64,000 bases of DNA from an uncultured Lactobacillus sp. (GCA_910587695.1 CAJUNC010000003.1:1-64000); one strand, 5' to 3'; positions 42,000 through 51,133 are shown, numbered from the stretch's first letter. Program-made: numbers and translations. The notes: generated by a model from the letters alone, not told the origin.

Positions 42000-43817
42000 A
42001 TGTGTGGTATCGTTGGCGTAACTGGCAATGAAAATGCAACAGATATTTTATTAGATGGATTACAACAATTGGAATACCGTGGCTATGACTCAGCCGGTAT
42101 CTATGTAAATGACCAACAAGGTGATGGATTTTTAGTTAAGGAAAAAGGCCGGATCGCTGATCTACGTGCTTTAGTCGGACCAGAAGTCAAGGGATCGACT
42201 GGGATCGGACATACACGTTGGGCAACACACGGAGTCCCAAGTGTTAAAAATGCCCATCCTCATGTTTCAGCTGATGGACGTTTCTTCTTAGTTCATAACG
42301 GTGTGATCGGCAACTTTAGCCAATTGCGGGATGAATACTTGGTAGATGTTGAATTAAAGAGTGATACAGATACCGAGATCATCGTGCAATTGATCGGTAA
42401 GTTTGCCGATGAAGGGATGGATACTTTAGCTGCTTTCCGCAAGGTCTTGGGCTTAGTTGATGAAAGCTCATCTTATGCATTCTTATTGATGGATAAAGAA
42501 CAACCAAGCAAGCTATTTGTAGCTAAAAACAAGAGTCCATTGTTACTTGGTGTGGGGGATGGCTTCAACGTTGTTTGTTCTGATGCCACAGCAATGCTTG
42601 AACAAACGCATGATTTCATCGAATTGATGGATGGTGAAGTCGTGGTAGTCGAACCAGATAAGATCTCGATCATGGATCCAGCTGGCGATGCCGTAGAACG
42701 CGAACCATTCCATATCGATATGGATCCACAAGCCGCTAAAAAAGGTGCCTATCCATATTACATGTTAAAAGAGATCGATGAACAACCAGGTGTGATGCGC
42801 ACTTTGATCCAAGAATACTTCAATGAAGACGGCTCAGTTAAGATCGATCAAGAATTATTGGATGCTTTATCCAAGGCAGATCGTTTATACATCGTAGCTG
42901 CTGGGACAAGTTACCATGCTGGTTTAGTAGGTAAAGAGTTATTTGAAAAATTAGCTCATATTCCAACTGAAGTTCATGTGGCTTCTGAATTTGCTTATAA
43001 TCCACCGTTGTTGTCTGAAAAGCCATTCTTCATCTTCTTGACGCAAAGTGGGGAAACAGCTGATAGTCGCCAAGTGTTGACTCAAGTTAATGAATGGGGT
43101 TACCCAAGTTTGACGATCACAAACGTGGCTAACTCAACGCTTTCACGTGAAGCAACTTATACTTTGTTGTTACACGCTGGTCCTGAGATCGCGGTTGCTT
43201 CAACTAAAGCTTACACCGCTCAGATCGCTTTAGAAGCTATTTTAGTCAAAGCTTATGGTGAAGCCAAGAACATCAAGGCTGCTAAGGACTTTGACGTTGC
43301 AGGTGAACTGACAAAAGTTGCTAACGGGATGCAAGAATTAGTTGATGAAAAAGGTGACATTGAAAAGATCGCCCAAGATATGTTTGCGACGACACGCAAT
43401 GCATTTTATATCGGTCGTGGTGTTGACTATGCGTTAGCCCAAGAAGCTGCTTTGAAGCTAAAAGAAGTTTCTTATGTTCAAACTGAAGGATTTGCTTCAG
43501 GTGAATTAAAGCACGGCACGATCGCTTTGATCGAAGAAGGTACACCAGTCGTAGCGATCATCACTGATCCTAAGACAGCTGCTCATACACGCAGCAATGC
43601 GCAAGAAGTTATCGCGCGCGGTGCAAATGTCTTATTCATCTCCAGCCGTGATGTAGCCACTGAAGGTGATCAGATCATCTTACCAGAAGTTGATCCATTG
43701 TTATCACCACTTGTTTCAGTCGTACCGACACAATTGTTGGCTTACTATGTAAGTTTACAACGTGGTTACGATGTGGATAAGCCACGTAACTTGGCTAAGA
43801 GTGTGACTGTTGAATAA
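42000..43817 (+). CDS. glmS: Glutamine--fructose-6-phosphate aminotransferase (isomerizing)
   Basis: The first enzyme of UDP-GlcNAc synthesis: it makes glucosamine-6-phosphate from fructose-6-phosphate and glutamine. The 605-residue protein starts with the Ntn catalytic Cys (MCGIVGVTG). It has the glutaminase signature GHTRWATHG and two SIS domains (VAAGTSYHAGLVG; IGRGVDYALAQEAALKLKEVSY), and ends with the canonical AKSVTVE. It is monocistronic, with a terminator at 43833-43867. Confidence 0.98.
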   Translation: MCGIVGVTGNENATDILLDGLQQLEYRGYDSAGIYVNDQQGDGFLVKEKGRIADLRALVGPEVKGSTGIGHTRWATHGVPSVKNAHPHVSADGRFFLVHNGVIGNFSQLRDEYLVDVELKSDTDTEIIVQLIGKFADEGMDTLAAFRKVLGLVDESSSYAFLLMDKEQPSKLFVAKNKSPLLLGVGDGFNVVCSDATAMLEQTHDFIELMDGEVVVVEPDKISIMDPAGDAVEREPFHIDMDPQAAKKGAYPYYMLKEIDEQPGVMRTLIQEYFNEDGSVKIDQELLDALSKADRLYIVAAGTSYHAGLVGKELFEKLAHIPTEVHVASEFAYNPPLLSEKPFFIFLTQSGETADSRQVLTQVNEWGYPSLTITNVANSTLSREATYTLLLHAGPEIAVASTKAYTAQIALEAILVKAYGEAKNIKAAKDFDVAGELTKVANGMQELVDEKGDIEKIAQDMFATTRNAFYIGRGVDYALAQEAALKLKEVSYVQTEGFASGELKHGTIALIEEGTPVVAIITDPKTAAHTRSNAQEVIARGANVLFISSRDVATEGDQIILPEVDPLLSPLVSVVPTQLLAYYVSLQRGYDVDKPRNLAKSVTVE

Positions 43818-43832
43818 AATTTTGATCTAGTA

Positions 43833-43867
43833 AAAGTCTGTTTCTGTCTAGGAGCAGACTTTTTTGT
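43833..43867 (+). terminator. glmS terminator
   Basis: An 8-bp stem (43833-43840 with 43855-43862) is followed by a T-run. Confidence 0.8.
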
Positions 43868-44052
43868 TTTGTTTTTTAGTATTAGCTTTATTTTATGGAC
43901 GGGACAAAAGTTAGTGAGAATATATGCGATATCAAAGCATGATCCAATATCATGCTTTTTATTTAAGAAAGTTTGAATAAATTTAATTTTATGATAAGAT
44001 ATTTATTTATATTACTTATATAAGATGCTTTTTTTATAAAGGATGAGATAAC

Positions 44053-44766
44053 GTGTTTTGTAGATTGTGCGGGACAAAAAATCTCGATGACAGTAAATTT
44101 TGTATCAAGTGTGGGCAAGAGTTGGTCACGCTTGAACAAGCTACAACAGCTGATACAGCAGTTAAAAAATTTGAGATAACTTCAAATTCTCAAACACCGG
44201 CGAACTTAGTAAATTCAACTAAATTGATGTTTAAAGATATTTTTCGTTATGGTAAATGTATGAGTCGAGCTGATTATTGGTATGGCATCTTAGGTTTAGC
44301 TTTATTAACGGTCCCTATTGTTATCGGGCTTGTTTTTTGTATCAGTTTAGCTAGTCGGATAACGCAGTATTATACCATTCAAGCGCTTGTGTATATGGTG
44401 CTTTTTATTAGTATAACAGGAATTATTTCATTATTTTTGATGGGGCTCTCAGCTGCTATTCGCCGTTTACATGATATCGGAATGGATGGAGCGTGGATCT
44501 TGTTAAAATTTATCCCATTTGGAAATATTATTTTATTAGTATTTATGTGCCAACCAGCAGTCATGGAAAATAATCGCTATCGGCAAGAAAGCCAGAGCTC
44601 ATTTGGTAAAAAAATCTATAGTATCAAAGGTTTGGTCCCTGTGATCGTACTATGTGTGGGCTTGGTCGGAACTATGCTATTTTATAGTGTGGTGACCTTG
44701 ACTGATACCACTGATGATGTTGGAAATACAGAGCTGTATTATGACAGCTTAGATGATGACTATTAA
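44053..44766 (+). CDS. Zinc-ribbon and DUF805 membrane protein
   Basis: A 237-residue protein. The N-terminal zinc ribbon has two CxxC pairs (FCRLCGTKN and FCIKCGQEL). After a polar linker comes a DUF805-type membrane domain with DYWYGILGLALL, the diagnostic IRRLHDIGMDGAW and four helices, and the C-terminus is short and acidic. DUF805 proteins are of unknown function. It is followed nine bases later by a Ser-rich surface protein gene, and its architecture recurs in the operon at 57404-60714. Confidence 0.8.
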   Translation: MFCRLCGTKNLDDSKFCIKCGQELVTLEQATTADTAVKKFEITSNSQTPANLVNSTKLMFKDIFRYGKCMSRADYWYGILGLALLTVPIVIGLVFCISLASRITQYYTIQALVYMVLFISITGIISLFLMGLSAAIRRLHDIGMDGAWILLKFIPFGNIILLVFMCQPAVMENNRYRQESQSSFGKKIYSIKGLVPVIVLCVGLVGTMLFYSVVTLTDTTDDVGNTELYYDSLDDDY

Positions 44767-44781
44767 AAGTGAGGTTTGACA

Positions 44782-45324
44782 GTGAAGAAAAGTAATAAAA
44801 AAGTCTTTGTAGGGCTAGTAGTGGTGCTTACTTTTATCGCACTATTAGTTTTTGGGATCTCTGAGTTGAGTGCGTTAGGACAGACTCACCATAAATATCC
44901 ACAAAAAAGGGAGCATAAGGTCGCTAGTTCAAGCTCTACAAGTTCGATGAGTTCGACTTCTGAAAGTTCAAGTGAAACTAGCTTAAGTAGTAGTGCTAGT
45001 TTTGTAAGTAGTTCAAGTGTTGCAACGACTACAGCAACCCAAAGTTCAGCTAGTGAAACTTCAAGTGTAGTGGCGAGTTCAAGTGAAGTGATCGATCCAT
45101 GCCCTGAACAAGTTGAAGAACCAGTGACTTATGCTTATCAAGCGCCAGATCCAGTGCAAAATACCCAAACGGTCTATGTTAATGCTGACATTCCTGGTCG
45201 CTATCACTTAGATCCCAATTGTCGTGGTCTACAACGCCATGGTGGTGGGACGGCAATGACGCTTACAGAGGCAAAAAGCCAAGGTTACCAAGTCGAATGT
45301 GCGTATGAACGCTATGGAAATTAG
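44782..45324 (+). CDS. Membrane-anchored Ser-rich protein with C-terminal YHxxxxC domain
   Basis: A protein of about 180 residues. One N-terminal transmembrane helix (residues 8-28) is followed by a Ser/Thr-rich low-complexity linker of about 70 residues (48-118), then a small C-terminal domain RYHLDPNCRGLQRH...TLTEAKSQGYQVECAY. That domain resembles the Cys/His motif at the end of many secreted nuclease-like proteins. The GTG at 44782, seven bases after GAGG, is the likely start; TTG at 44776 is too close. It probably faces the outside and works with the preceding DUF805 protein. Confidence 0.72.
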   Translation: MKKSNKKVFVGLVVVLTFIALLVFGISELSALGQTHHKYPQKREHKVASSSSTSSMSSTSESSSETSLSSSASFVSSSSVATTTATQSSASETSSVVASSSEVIDPCPEQVEEPVTYAYQAPDPVQNTQTVYVNADIPGRYHLDPNCRGLQRHGGGTAMTLTEAKSQGYQVECAYERYGN

Positions 45325-45391
45325 TGCACAATTTGTTATATTTAGCTAGAAAGTTCATAATAAAAGGTGCATATTTTTAAAAGGATGGCGA

Positions 45392-45868
45392 ATGCGGATG
45401 ACAAAGACAGTATATTTTGCAGCTGGGTGGTTTACCCCAAAGCAAAACGCAGCTTACGAACAAGTAATGAAAGCGATCAAGGAAAACAAGACGATAAATG
45501 ATGCTGACAGTTATGTTCCCTTGGCGCATCAATATAAAGGTTTACGCGTGGATGAACATCCTGAATTACTAGAAGATAAAGAATGGCAAACGGCAACGTT
45601 CAACGGGGACTGTGTCGGGATCAAGAGTTCAGACATCTTCTTATGTACTTATCTACCAGATGAAGAAGATATCGGCTGTGGGGTCGAGTTAGGCTTAGCC
45701 AAGGGGTTAGGCAAATATATCGTGTTGGTGATCCCAGATGAAGATTATGGTAAGCCGATCAACTTGATGAGTTTTGGTGTTGCTGATACAGTCATCAAAG
45801 TCTCCGAGTTAGCCGAGTTTGATTTTAATAAACCATACTACAACTTCTATGAAGGGGCAGTATATTAG
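45392..45868 (+). CDS. ntd: Nucleoside 2-deoxyribosyltransferase
   Basis: The enzyme exchanges bases between 2'-deoxyribonucleosides, a salvage enzyme typical of lactobacilli. The 158-residue protein closely follows the classical L. leichmannii enzyme: VYFAAGWFTPKQNAAY at the start, SYVPLAHQYKGLRVDEHPE, and the catalytic Glu in GCGVELGLAKGLGKY. It ends NFYEGAVY with a C-terminal Tyr that contributes to the neighbouring active site. AAGGA lies six bases before the ATG. Confidence 0.95.
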   Translation: MRMTKTVYFAAGWFTPKQNAAYEQVMKAIKENKTINDADSYVPLAHQYKGLRVDEHPELLEDKEWQTATFNGDCVGIKSSDIFLCTYLPDEEDIGCGVELGLAKGLGKYIVLVIPDEDYGKPINLMSFGVADTVIKVSELAEFDFNKPYYNFYEGAVY

Positions 45869-45878
45869 AATAATAGTG

Positions 45879-45907
45879 ACCACTCTGTTTTAGGGTGGTT
45901 TTTTATT
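45879..45907 (+). terminator. ntd terminator
   Basis: A 6-bp stem (45880-45885 with 45893-45898) is followed by a T-run. Confidence 0.65.
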
Positions 45908-45967
45908 TGAGTAAGATAAGTTCAATTTTTAAGAAAAGGGTCCTAGATATGAAAAAGGATGAGTGCG

Positions 45968-46583
45968 ATGAAAGATGAGGTAAGGTAGTTAAATTACTGC
46001 TATGTTGGGTCATCATATTTATCGTTGGCATTGCTGGGGGCCAACTAGGGAAATATATGTTCTTACGTCAAAAAATTCGCTGATCATACCGTTACAAAAA
46101 GAATTAACAAAAAATATCATCAAGTCGGCTTTATGGGAGATATCAAAGTTACTATGGTCGATAAAGATAGGACTGCAGCGGGATGGTAGTTAAACCTATA
46201 CCGAAAAATCAGATCATGGAAGAACTTATCAAAAAAAGCTGTGGGTAAATTTTAGGCCTTCTGAGTTAGAGCGCTTGATGTGGGGACTAAAGAGTTGCAA
46301 AAAGGCGAATTAGGTAGTCGGGATCAGAATTTTACTGAAAGCTTAGTGGTATTAAAAGAAAGCGCAACTCAACGACAGTCAGCTGTTAAAACAGAATTAA
46401 AACATTGTTTTCAAAAGAAAAGATAATTGAGGTCAGGGGGGATGTATCTCTTTGAAAACTGATCTTAAGTTCCAAAGCGTAGCGACTGTGATCGTTAAAA
46501 ATCAACATGAAAAATTACCTTTGGGTGATTACTATAATTCGGACATTCAACAATTTGTCAAAGAGGGGCTAAGCAAGCTATAA
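45968..46583 (+). pseudogene. Degraded gene for a membrane-anchored protein
   Basis: A good ribosome site (AAAGGATGA) precedes ATG 45968, which reads MKDEVR and stops. The next frame gives a clean transmembrane helix (VKLLLCWVIIFIVGIAGGQ), then KYMFLRQKIR and a stop. Further fragments in shifting frames read like an extracytoplasmic domain (KYHQVGFMGDIKVTMVDKD near 46110). A last open piece of 43 codons (46452-46583) ends FVKEGLSKL. Several frameshifts and stops make this a decayed gene of unknown family. It explains the gene-free stretch 45869-46639. Confidence 0.5.
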
Positions 46584-46639
46584 TCAACATTACATACATA
46601 ACAGGGATAACCTTACAGTTATCCCTGTTATGTATATCG

Positions 46640-47278
46640 TTAAATTTCAGCTAGTGCCTTTGCGATAGGAGTGTCACCATTTTGCATCATGATTACTTTT
46701 TTACCAGTATTATCGTATTTCAAAAGATCAGCTAAAACAGTTGCGACATCTGCGATCGTATTGGTAGCGATCTTGGCATCTGTGACGTTGATCTTGCCTG
46801 TTGCAGGTCCTTCAACTAGTCTAGTCGGTTGAAGGATAGTATAATTCAAGTTGGTATTGTTGATCAGGTAAGTGTCAGCAAAGAATTTAGCGACATTGTA
46901 ATCCATGATCTCACGTAATCCTTCTTGGTGCCAATTTTTTGGTTGGAGTGCATAGATCGAGCTTAACAGAATGAAGCGTTGGATATTTTTAGCTTGGGCA
47001 GCTTGCATCACTTTAACTGCTCCAAAGGCATCAACTTGTAGTAGGGCTTGACCACGTGAACCGGCAACAAAGTATACACTAGTCGCAGCCCCCATAAGTT
47101 CAGCGATTTCTTCAGGAGTAGCGACAGCTAGATCAAGTTTGACTGGAGTAACACCGGAAAGTGTGACGATTTTTTGAGGAGAACGTGCCCCAGCAATAAC
47201 TTGATGTCCAGCAGCTACTAGATTCTTAATTAATTCTGTGGCAACTCGGCCTGAACCACCAGCAACAAAGATTTTCAT
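46640..47278 (-). CDS. NAD(P)-binding SDR-like oxidoreductase (NmrA/YwnB type)
   Basis: A 212-residue atypical short-chain dehydrogenase with the N-terminal Rossmann motif VAGGSGRVATELIKNL and a FILLSSIYAL segment. It has a truncated catalytic region, like NmrA-type or YwnB/YtfG proteins that sense or use NAD(P)H or reduce quinones. It is divergent from an HxlR-family regulator, a common pairing for oxidative or electrophile stress responses. Confidence 0.85.
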   Translation of the reverse strand: MKIFVAGGSGRVATELIKNLVAAGHQVIAGARSPQKIVTLSGVTPVKLDLAVATPEEIAELMGAATSVYFVAGSRGQALLQVDAFGAVKVMQAAQAKNIQRFILLSSIYALQPKNWHQEGLREIMDYNVAKFFADTYLINNTNLNYTILQPTRLVEGPATGKINVTDAKIATNTIADVATVLADLLKYDNTGKKVIMMQNGDTPIAKALAEI

Positions 47279-47443
47279 TTTCTCACCTCATGATCATTTT
47301 GATAGTATTTTTGAGTTTATAGGCACATAGTCATGTACAATATGAATATAGCATGAAAGAATTTTGGTGACTAGAATGCACTTTTTTGTCTAAAACTATG
47401 ATTTATGTTATTTAGTATCAAAAATGATAGTGAGGTTTTATTG

Positions 47444-47773
47444 ATGGATCTAGAAAAAGCAACAACATTTAACTGTCCAGTTGAGGCAACGATGCAGATC
47501 ATTGGGGGCAAATATAAAGCGATCATTGTGTATGAGTTGATCGATAAGACCCTTAGATACAGTGAGTTACAACGTTTGATCCCCAAGGCGACTCCGAGGA
47601 TGTTGACACGCCAATTAAAAGAACTTGAAAGTGATGGGATCATCAGTCGAGTAGTTTATCCAGTCGTTCCTCCTAAAACAGAGTATTCGTTGACTGAGTT
47701 AGGGAATAGTATAGTTCCGATCGTAGTAGCATTATGCGATTGGGGCGAACAGTATTTAGATAATTTGAACTAA
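47444..47773 (+). CDS. HxlR-family transcriptional regulator
   Basis: A 109-residue winged-helix protein of the HxlR (DUF24) group: CPVEATMQIIGGKYKAIIVYELIDKTLRYSELQRLIP, followed by LTRQLKELESDGIISR and the wing YPVVPPKTEYSLTELG. The Cys near residue 11 sits where redox-sensing members have theirs. The start ATG follows GAGG; the frame upstream to 47405 lacks such a site. It is divergent from the NmrA-like gene and probably controls it. A long hairpin terminates it. Confidence 0.88.
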   Translation: MDLEKATTFNCPVEATMQIIGGKYKAIIVYELIDKTLRYSELQRLIPKATPRMLTRQLKELESDGIISRVVYPVVPPKTEYSLTELGNSIVPIVVALCDWGEQYLDNLN

Positions 47774-47788
47774 AGAGTGTGAGACGAT

Positions 47789-47831
47789 ACAAAGAGAGCC
47801 TACCATCCGCATCGTGGTAGGCTCTCTTTGT
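47789..47831. terminator. Long hairpin between the HxlR and nitroreductase genes
   Basis: A perfect 17-bp stem (47789-47805 with 47815-47831) separates two convergent genes. It probably terminates both. Confidence 0.7.
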
Positions 47832-47846
47832 ACTATGCACTATAGT

Positions 47847-48497
47847 TTAGTCTTTGAAAGTTAAAAACTTATCAACTTCACTGCGCTCAGTATAAAAACC
47901 GTTGATCTTTGTTGATTGATTGCGGTAACCTAGCGCGATCCCTATTATAAGTTGTTTATCATCTGGAATCTGCATAATATTTTTAACGATACTTGGATAC
48001 TTAACGATCTCCCAAGCTGGAATTGAATCGACTTTTCGGTCAGCAGCAGCTAGCATCAGTGTTTGTCCGAAAGCCCCTAGGTCATAGATCGACCACTCGG
48101 AAGTATTCTTAGGCAGGGTCAGATAGACAAGAGCTGGGGCATTGAACAATGTGATCTGTGATCTCCCCATTTGTTCAGCGTCAGTCCCTAAGAATGTTTG
48201 TAAAGCTTGGCTCCAAACACCAGCATTTTGGCGTGCTAAAAGACTCATCTTATCGCGATGCATAAAAGGTAAGTCAGAATTTCCAGGAAGTCCACGCTGA
48301 GATAATTCAAGGTGTAACTCTTTGATCGTTTCCAAAGTCTTTCCTGTTGCTACATAAACTTCCCAAGGTTGTGAATTGACCCATGACGGAGCGCGACGGG
48401 CATCAGCGATGATCTCTTTGATAGTCTCTTTTGTAAGAAGACGATCGCTAAAATCACGGATCGAACGACGATAATTAAGGGCATCTTTGAATTCCAT
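47847..48497 (-). CDS. Nitroreductase family protein
   Basis: A 216-residue FMN-dependent NAD(P)H oxidoreductase. Typical segments are the FMN phosphate motif NYRRSIRDFSDR at residues 8-19, ADARRAPSWVNSQPWEVYVATG, and the C-terminal IGIALGYRNQ. It may reduce nitro compounds or quinones, or provide reduced flavin. It is monocistronic. The proximity of HxlR and NmrA-like genes fits a redox-stress neighbourhood. Confidence 0.9.
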   Translation of the reverse strand: MEFKDALNYRRSIRDFSDRLLTKETIKEIIADARRAPSWVNSQPWEVYVATGKTLETIKELHLELSQRGLPGNSDLPFMHRDKMSLLARQNAGVWSQALQTFLGTDAEQMGRSQITLFNAPALVYLTLPKNTSEWSIYDLGAFGQTLMLAAADRKVDSIPAWEIVKYPSIVKNIMQIPDDKQLIIGIALGYRNQSTKINGFYTERSEVDKFLTFKD

Positions 48498-48594
48498 AGT
48501 TAGTTACTACTCTTTCTTATTTTTAGTAAGTACGATCTATGTTAACTTACTTAAAGTGAGTAGTAAAGAGTAAATGTTGATTTATTTATATAAT

Positions 48595-49308
48595 TTACGA
48601 CTTAGTTCCACCTTCATTGTCGGCTTCACCACTAGCCCAGACTTTAGTTGCATAGATCGAGTTAAAGAGTAGGGCTGCTTGCAAGGCAACTTGGGAGAGA
48701 TAGGCACCTAAAGAGCCAATGTCAGTAGCACCGGTCATGACTTGGATGCTTAGGATCGACCAGTAGAGGATATTGGCGATATTGACCACGATCCAAAGCG
48801 ACCAGTTTTCTTGGTATTTCAAGATGTAGAGCAGTTGAGCGATGAAACTGATGACAAAATTGATCGAATCAAAATACGGCAGTTGTCCGTGCAACAAAGC
48901 TAAGATCCACCAGCCGATAAGCCAAGCGATAAAGGCACCGACAAAAAGTTTTTTGCGACTGTCAGGCGAAAAACGATGCGTTGCTTGGTCATGGCCCCAC
49001 ATGAACCAGCCGATGGGTTGCGAGATGACATAGAAGATATCCATCGCAAATGAACCATAGGCATGACTGATCCAAGCGATGTAAGTCATAGCTAGACACT
49101 GGATCGTCCCAAAGATAAAAGCGATCTTGCGCCCTTTCATCCCATAAACAAGTGATAAAGTGCCTGTGACTCCTGAGATCATGCCGATCAAGCTGTCAGG
49201 GACGATCCAAAATACGGCTAGTTGGATCAAGATCAAAATGCTGACATAGGTAACTTCAAATTTCTTCCAATTGGTAAATAATTGCTTATAAAGCCAAGTG
49301 TTTGTCAT
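48595..49308 (-). CDS. pnuC: Nicotinamide riboside/mononucleotide transporter
   Basis: A 237-residue membrane protein with seven to eight helices of the PnuC family, importing nicotinamide riboside for NAD synthesis. Family segments are SGVTGTLSLVYGMKGRK (substrate region), YVISQPIGWFMWG with Trp/Asn residues lining the path, and WSLWIVVNIANILYWS. The ATG at 49308 follows AGGTG by six bases; the GTG at 49317 is unlikely. No nearby niaR box was recognised. Confidence 0.93.
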   Translation of the reverse strand: MTNTWLYKQLFTNWKKFEVTYVSILILIQLAVFWIVPDSLIGMISGVTGTLSLVYGMKGRKIAFIFGTIQCLAMTYIAWISHAYGSFAMDIFYVISQPIGWFMWGHDQATHRFSPDSRKKLFVGAFIAWLIGWWILALLHGQLPYFDSINFVISFIAQLLYILKYQENWSLWIVVNIANILYWSILSIQVMTGATDIGSLGAYLSQVALQAALLFNSIYATKVWASGEADNEGGTKS

Positions 49309-49426
49309 AGTGATCACCTTCCTTTAATATTATGATAAAACGATTACACCGATAATTCATGTTCTTTGTCTTGGCGAAAAGTTTTTGCTAAGATCGAGGT
49401 AGAAATGTTAGTTTGGAGGGGTTTTT

Positions 49427-50401
49427 TTGAAAAATTATAATTGGGCAACTTTAGGTTGTGGCGTGATCGCAAATGAATTAGCGCAGGCTATGCAAGCACA
49501 CGGACGCACATTATATGGTGTTGCGAACCGGACGCACAGCAAGGCAGTTGATTTTGCCAAAAAATATGGAGTCACTAAAGTCTATGATCAGATCGAAGAT
49601 ATCTTTCAAGATCCCAACGTCGATATTATTTACATTTCGACGCCACATAATACGCATATCAAGTATTTAAATAAAGCGCTCAAGGCCGGTAAGCATGTGC
49701 TCTGTGAAAAATCGATCACGCTAAATGCAACTGAATTAGAAAAAGCCAAGCACTTAGCAGCCAAAAACAACGTGGTCTTAGCTGAAGCGATGACGCTTTA
49801 TCACATGCCACTCTACAAGGAATTAGAAAAAGTGATCGCAAGCAAGTGTTTGGGTGAATTGCGCATGCTACAGTTGAACTTTGGAAGCTATAAAGATTAC
49901 GATATGACAAATCGTTTCTTTTCTAAAAAATTAGCAGGGGGCGCTTTGCTAGATATCGGTGTCTACGCTTTATCTTTTGCGCGTTGGTTCATGTCCCAAA
50001 AACCAGATAAAGTCGTTTCTCAAGTCAAATTAGCCCCAAGCGGTGTTGACGAACAGGCCGGTATTTTACTGCAAAATAAAGCTGGGGAAATGGCGACGCT
50101 TGCTTTGACATTGCATGCTAAGCAACCAAAGCGAGGGATGGTCGCTTTTGATAAGGGCTATATCGAGATCTACGAGTATCCTCGGGGGCAAAAAGCGACG
50201 ATCACTTATACAGCTGATGGTGGTAAAGAAGTGATCGAAAGTGGAGCAACTAAGGATGCCTTGTTCTATGAAGTGACCGATATGGAACAAGCCGTCGCTG
50301 GGGGCAAAAACGTGATGCACTTAGATTATACGACTGATGTGATGCAGATCATGACTGAGCTTAGAAGAGATTGGGGTCTAGTGTATCCAGAAGAAAAATA
50401 A
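49427..50401 (+). CDS. Gfo/Idh/MocA-family oxidoreductase
   Basis: A 324-residue NAD(P)-dependent sugar or diol dehydrogenase. It has the N-terminal Rossmann motif LGCGVIANELAQAM, the family signature AGKHVLCEKSIT with the catalytic Lys, and GGALLDIGVYALSFARWF in the C-terminal domain. It resembles trans-1,2-dihydrobenzene-1,2-diol or D-xylose dehydrogenase-like members. The start is TTG at 49427 after a strong GGAGGGG. The substrate is unknown. Confidence 0.9.
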   Translation: MKNYNWATLGCGVIANELAQAMQAHGRTLYGVANRTHSKAVDFAKKYGVTKVYDQIEDIFQDPNVDIIYISTPHNTHIKYLNKALKAGKHVLCEKSITLNATELEKAKHLAAKNNVVLAEAMTLYHMPLYKELEKVIASKCLGELRMLQLNFGSYKDYDMTNRFFSKKLAGGALLDIGVYALSFARWFMSQKPDKVVSQVKLAPSGVDEQAGILLQNKAGEMATLALTLHAKQPKRGMVAFDKGYIEIYEYPRGQKATITYTADGGKEVIESGATKDALFYEVTDMEQAVAGGKNVMHLDYTTDVMQIMTELRRDWGLVYPEEK

Positions 50402-50410
50402 GATTTTCCT

Positions 50411-50438
50411 TTTACATTTAACAAACTAGTATTATAAT
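50411..50438 (+). promoter_or_regulatory. tRNA-Pro promoter
   Basis: TTTACA (50411-50416) and TATAAT (50433-50438) have a 16-bp spacer, 12 bases before the tRNA. Confidence 0.65.
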
Positions 50439-50450
50439 AGTAATTGTTCT

Positions 50451-50524
50451 CGGGATGTAGCTCAGTTTGGTAGAGCACCACGTTCGGGACGTGGGGGTCG
50501 CAGGTTCAAATCCTGTCATCCCGA
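50451..50524 (+). tRNA. tRNA-Pro (anticodon CGG)
   Basis: A complete 74-base cloverleaf. The acceptor stem pairs CGGGATG (50451-50457) with CATCCCG (50517-50523). The D arm is GCTC/GAGC and the anticodon stem CCACG/CGTGG. The loop TTCGGGA gives anticodon CGG, and the T arm contains GGTTCAAATCC. The CCA end is not encoded. A terminator follows at 50538-50567. Confidence 0.95.
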
Positions 50525-50537
50525 TCAATTACTAGTT

Positions 50538-50567
50538 AGAGTCGTACCTATGCAGGACGGCTCTTTT
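50538..50567 (+). terminator. tRNA-Pro terminator
   Basis: An 8-bp stem with one wobble pair (50538-50545 with 50557-50564) is followed by T residues. Confidence 0.7.
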
Positions 50568-50587
50568 TATTTACGGGGGGAAGTTAA

Positions 50588-51022
50588 ATGAAACGCGCGC
50601 TTTGTCTTTTTATGATCGGAGCTTTTGTTCTAGGTGTCAGCGGGTGTAGCTATCACGTGACGTGGGGCAAAAACAGCGTCAAGTTATCGGTCAGACCTAC
50701 TAAAAAAGCGAGCTTGACTAAAGAGAGCTCAACAACAACTAGTCAAAGCAGTTTTGCCAAGCGTTACACTAAAGGAGAGCTAAAACAGATCACAGCTGAT
50801 CTGTTGGCACCCTACGAGCAAAGAGGGTATACCAAGGAAAAAAGCTTTGCAGGGACTAAGACACAGTATGCTAAATGGGAAAAAGATCCAACTAGCCCAA
50901 CAGCTAAATATGCTGATCAAGCTATCTCAGTTGATCAAGCTAAAGGAACGGGCGATCAGTTCGTTTATTTTTGTCCAGCTAAACATGTTGCGTGGGCAGT
51001 GATCTTTACAGCAGATAAATAA
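50588..51022 (+). CDS. Small lipoprotein, unknown function
   Basis: A 144-residue secreted lipoprotein. The signal peptide ends in the lipobox GVSGC (Cys at residue 20). A Ser/Thr-rich linker (residues 44-57) follows, then a domain with GELKQITADLLAPYEQRGYTKEK and FVYFCPAKHVAWAVIFTADK. Relatives of this C-terminal type are hypothetical lactobacillar proteins. GGGGGGAAG precedes the ATG. It is monocistronic, between tRNA-Pro and ctsR. Confidence 0.75.
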   Translation: MKRALCLFMIGAFVLGVSGCSYHVTWGKNSVKLSVRPTKKASLTKESSTTTSQSSFAKRYTKGELKQITADLLAPYEQRGYTKEKSFAGTKTQYAKWEKDPTSPTAKYADQAISVDQAKGTGDQFVYFCPAKHVAWAVIFTADK

Positions 51023-51065
51023 GAGGATTTTTAAGCGATCAGCCCTAGAAATTAGCGCTAATTCA

Positions 51066-51115
51066 TTGCCAAGCATGGTGGATAACGTTTATAATTATAG
51101 TCAAAGTTAGTCAAA
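51066..51115 (+). promoter_or_regulatory. ctsR-clpC promoter with CtsR box
   Basis: TTGCCA (51066-51071) and TATAAT (51090-51095) with an 18-bp spacer are followed by the heptad repeat AGTCAAA-GTT-AGTCAAA at 51099-51115. The 7+3+7 spacing fits the CtsR operator, so the operon is autoregulated by heat and protein stress. Confidence 0.85.
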
Positions 51116-51133
51116 CAGATTGAGGATAGTTTT

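Noticed and set aside
44928..45095. Ser-rich repeats as a CRISPR-like array
   Set aside because: The repetition is in-frame codon repetition (AGT/TCA) of a low-complexity linker; there are no spaced identical repeats.
46002..46193. 63-codon open frame after ntd
   Set aside because: It is a shifted frame of the decayed membrane-protein gene; the helix-coding frame there is a different one.
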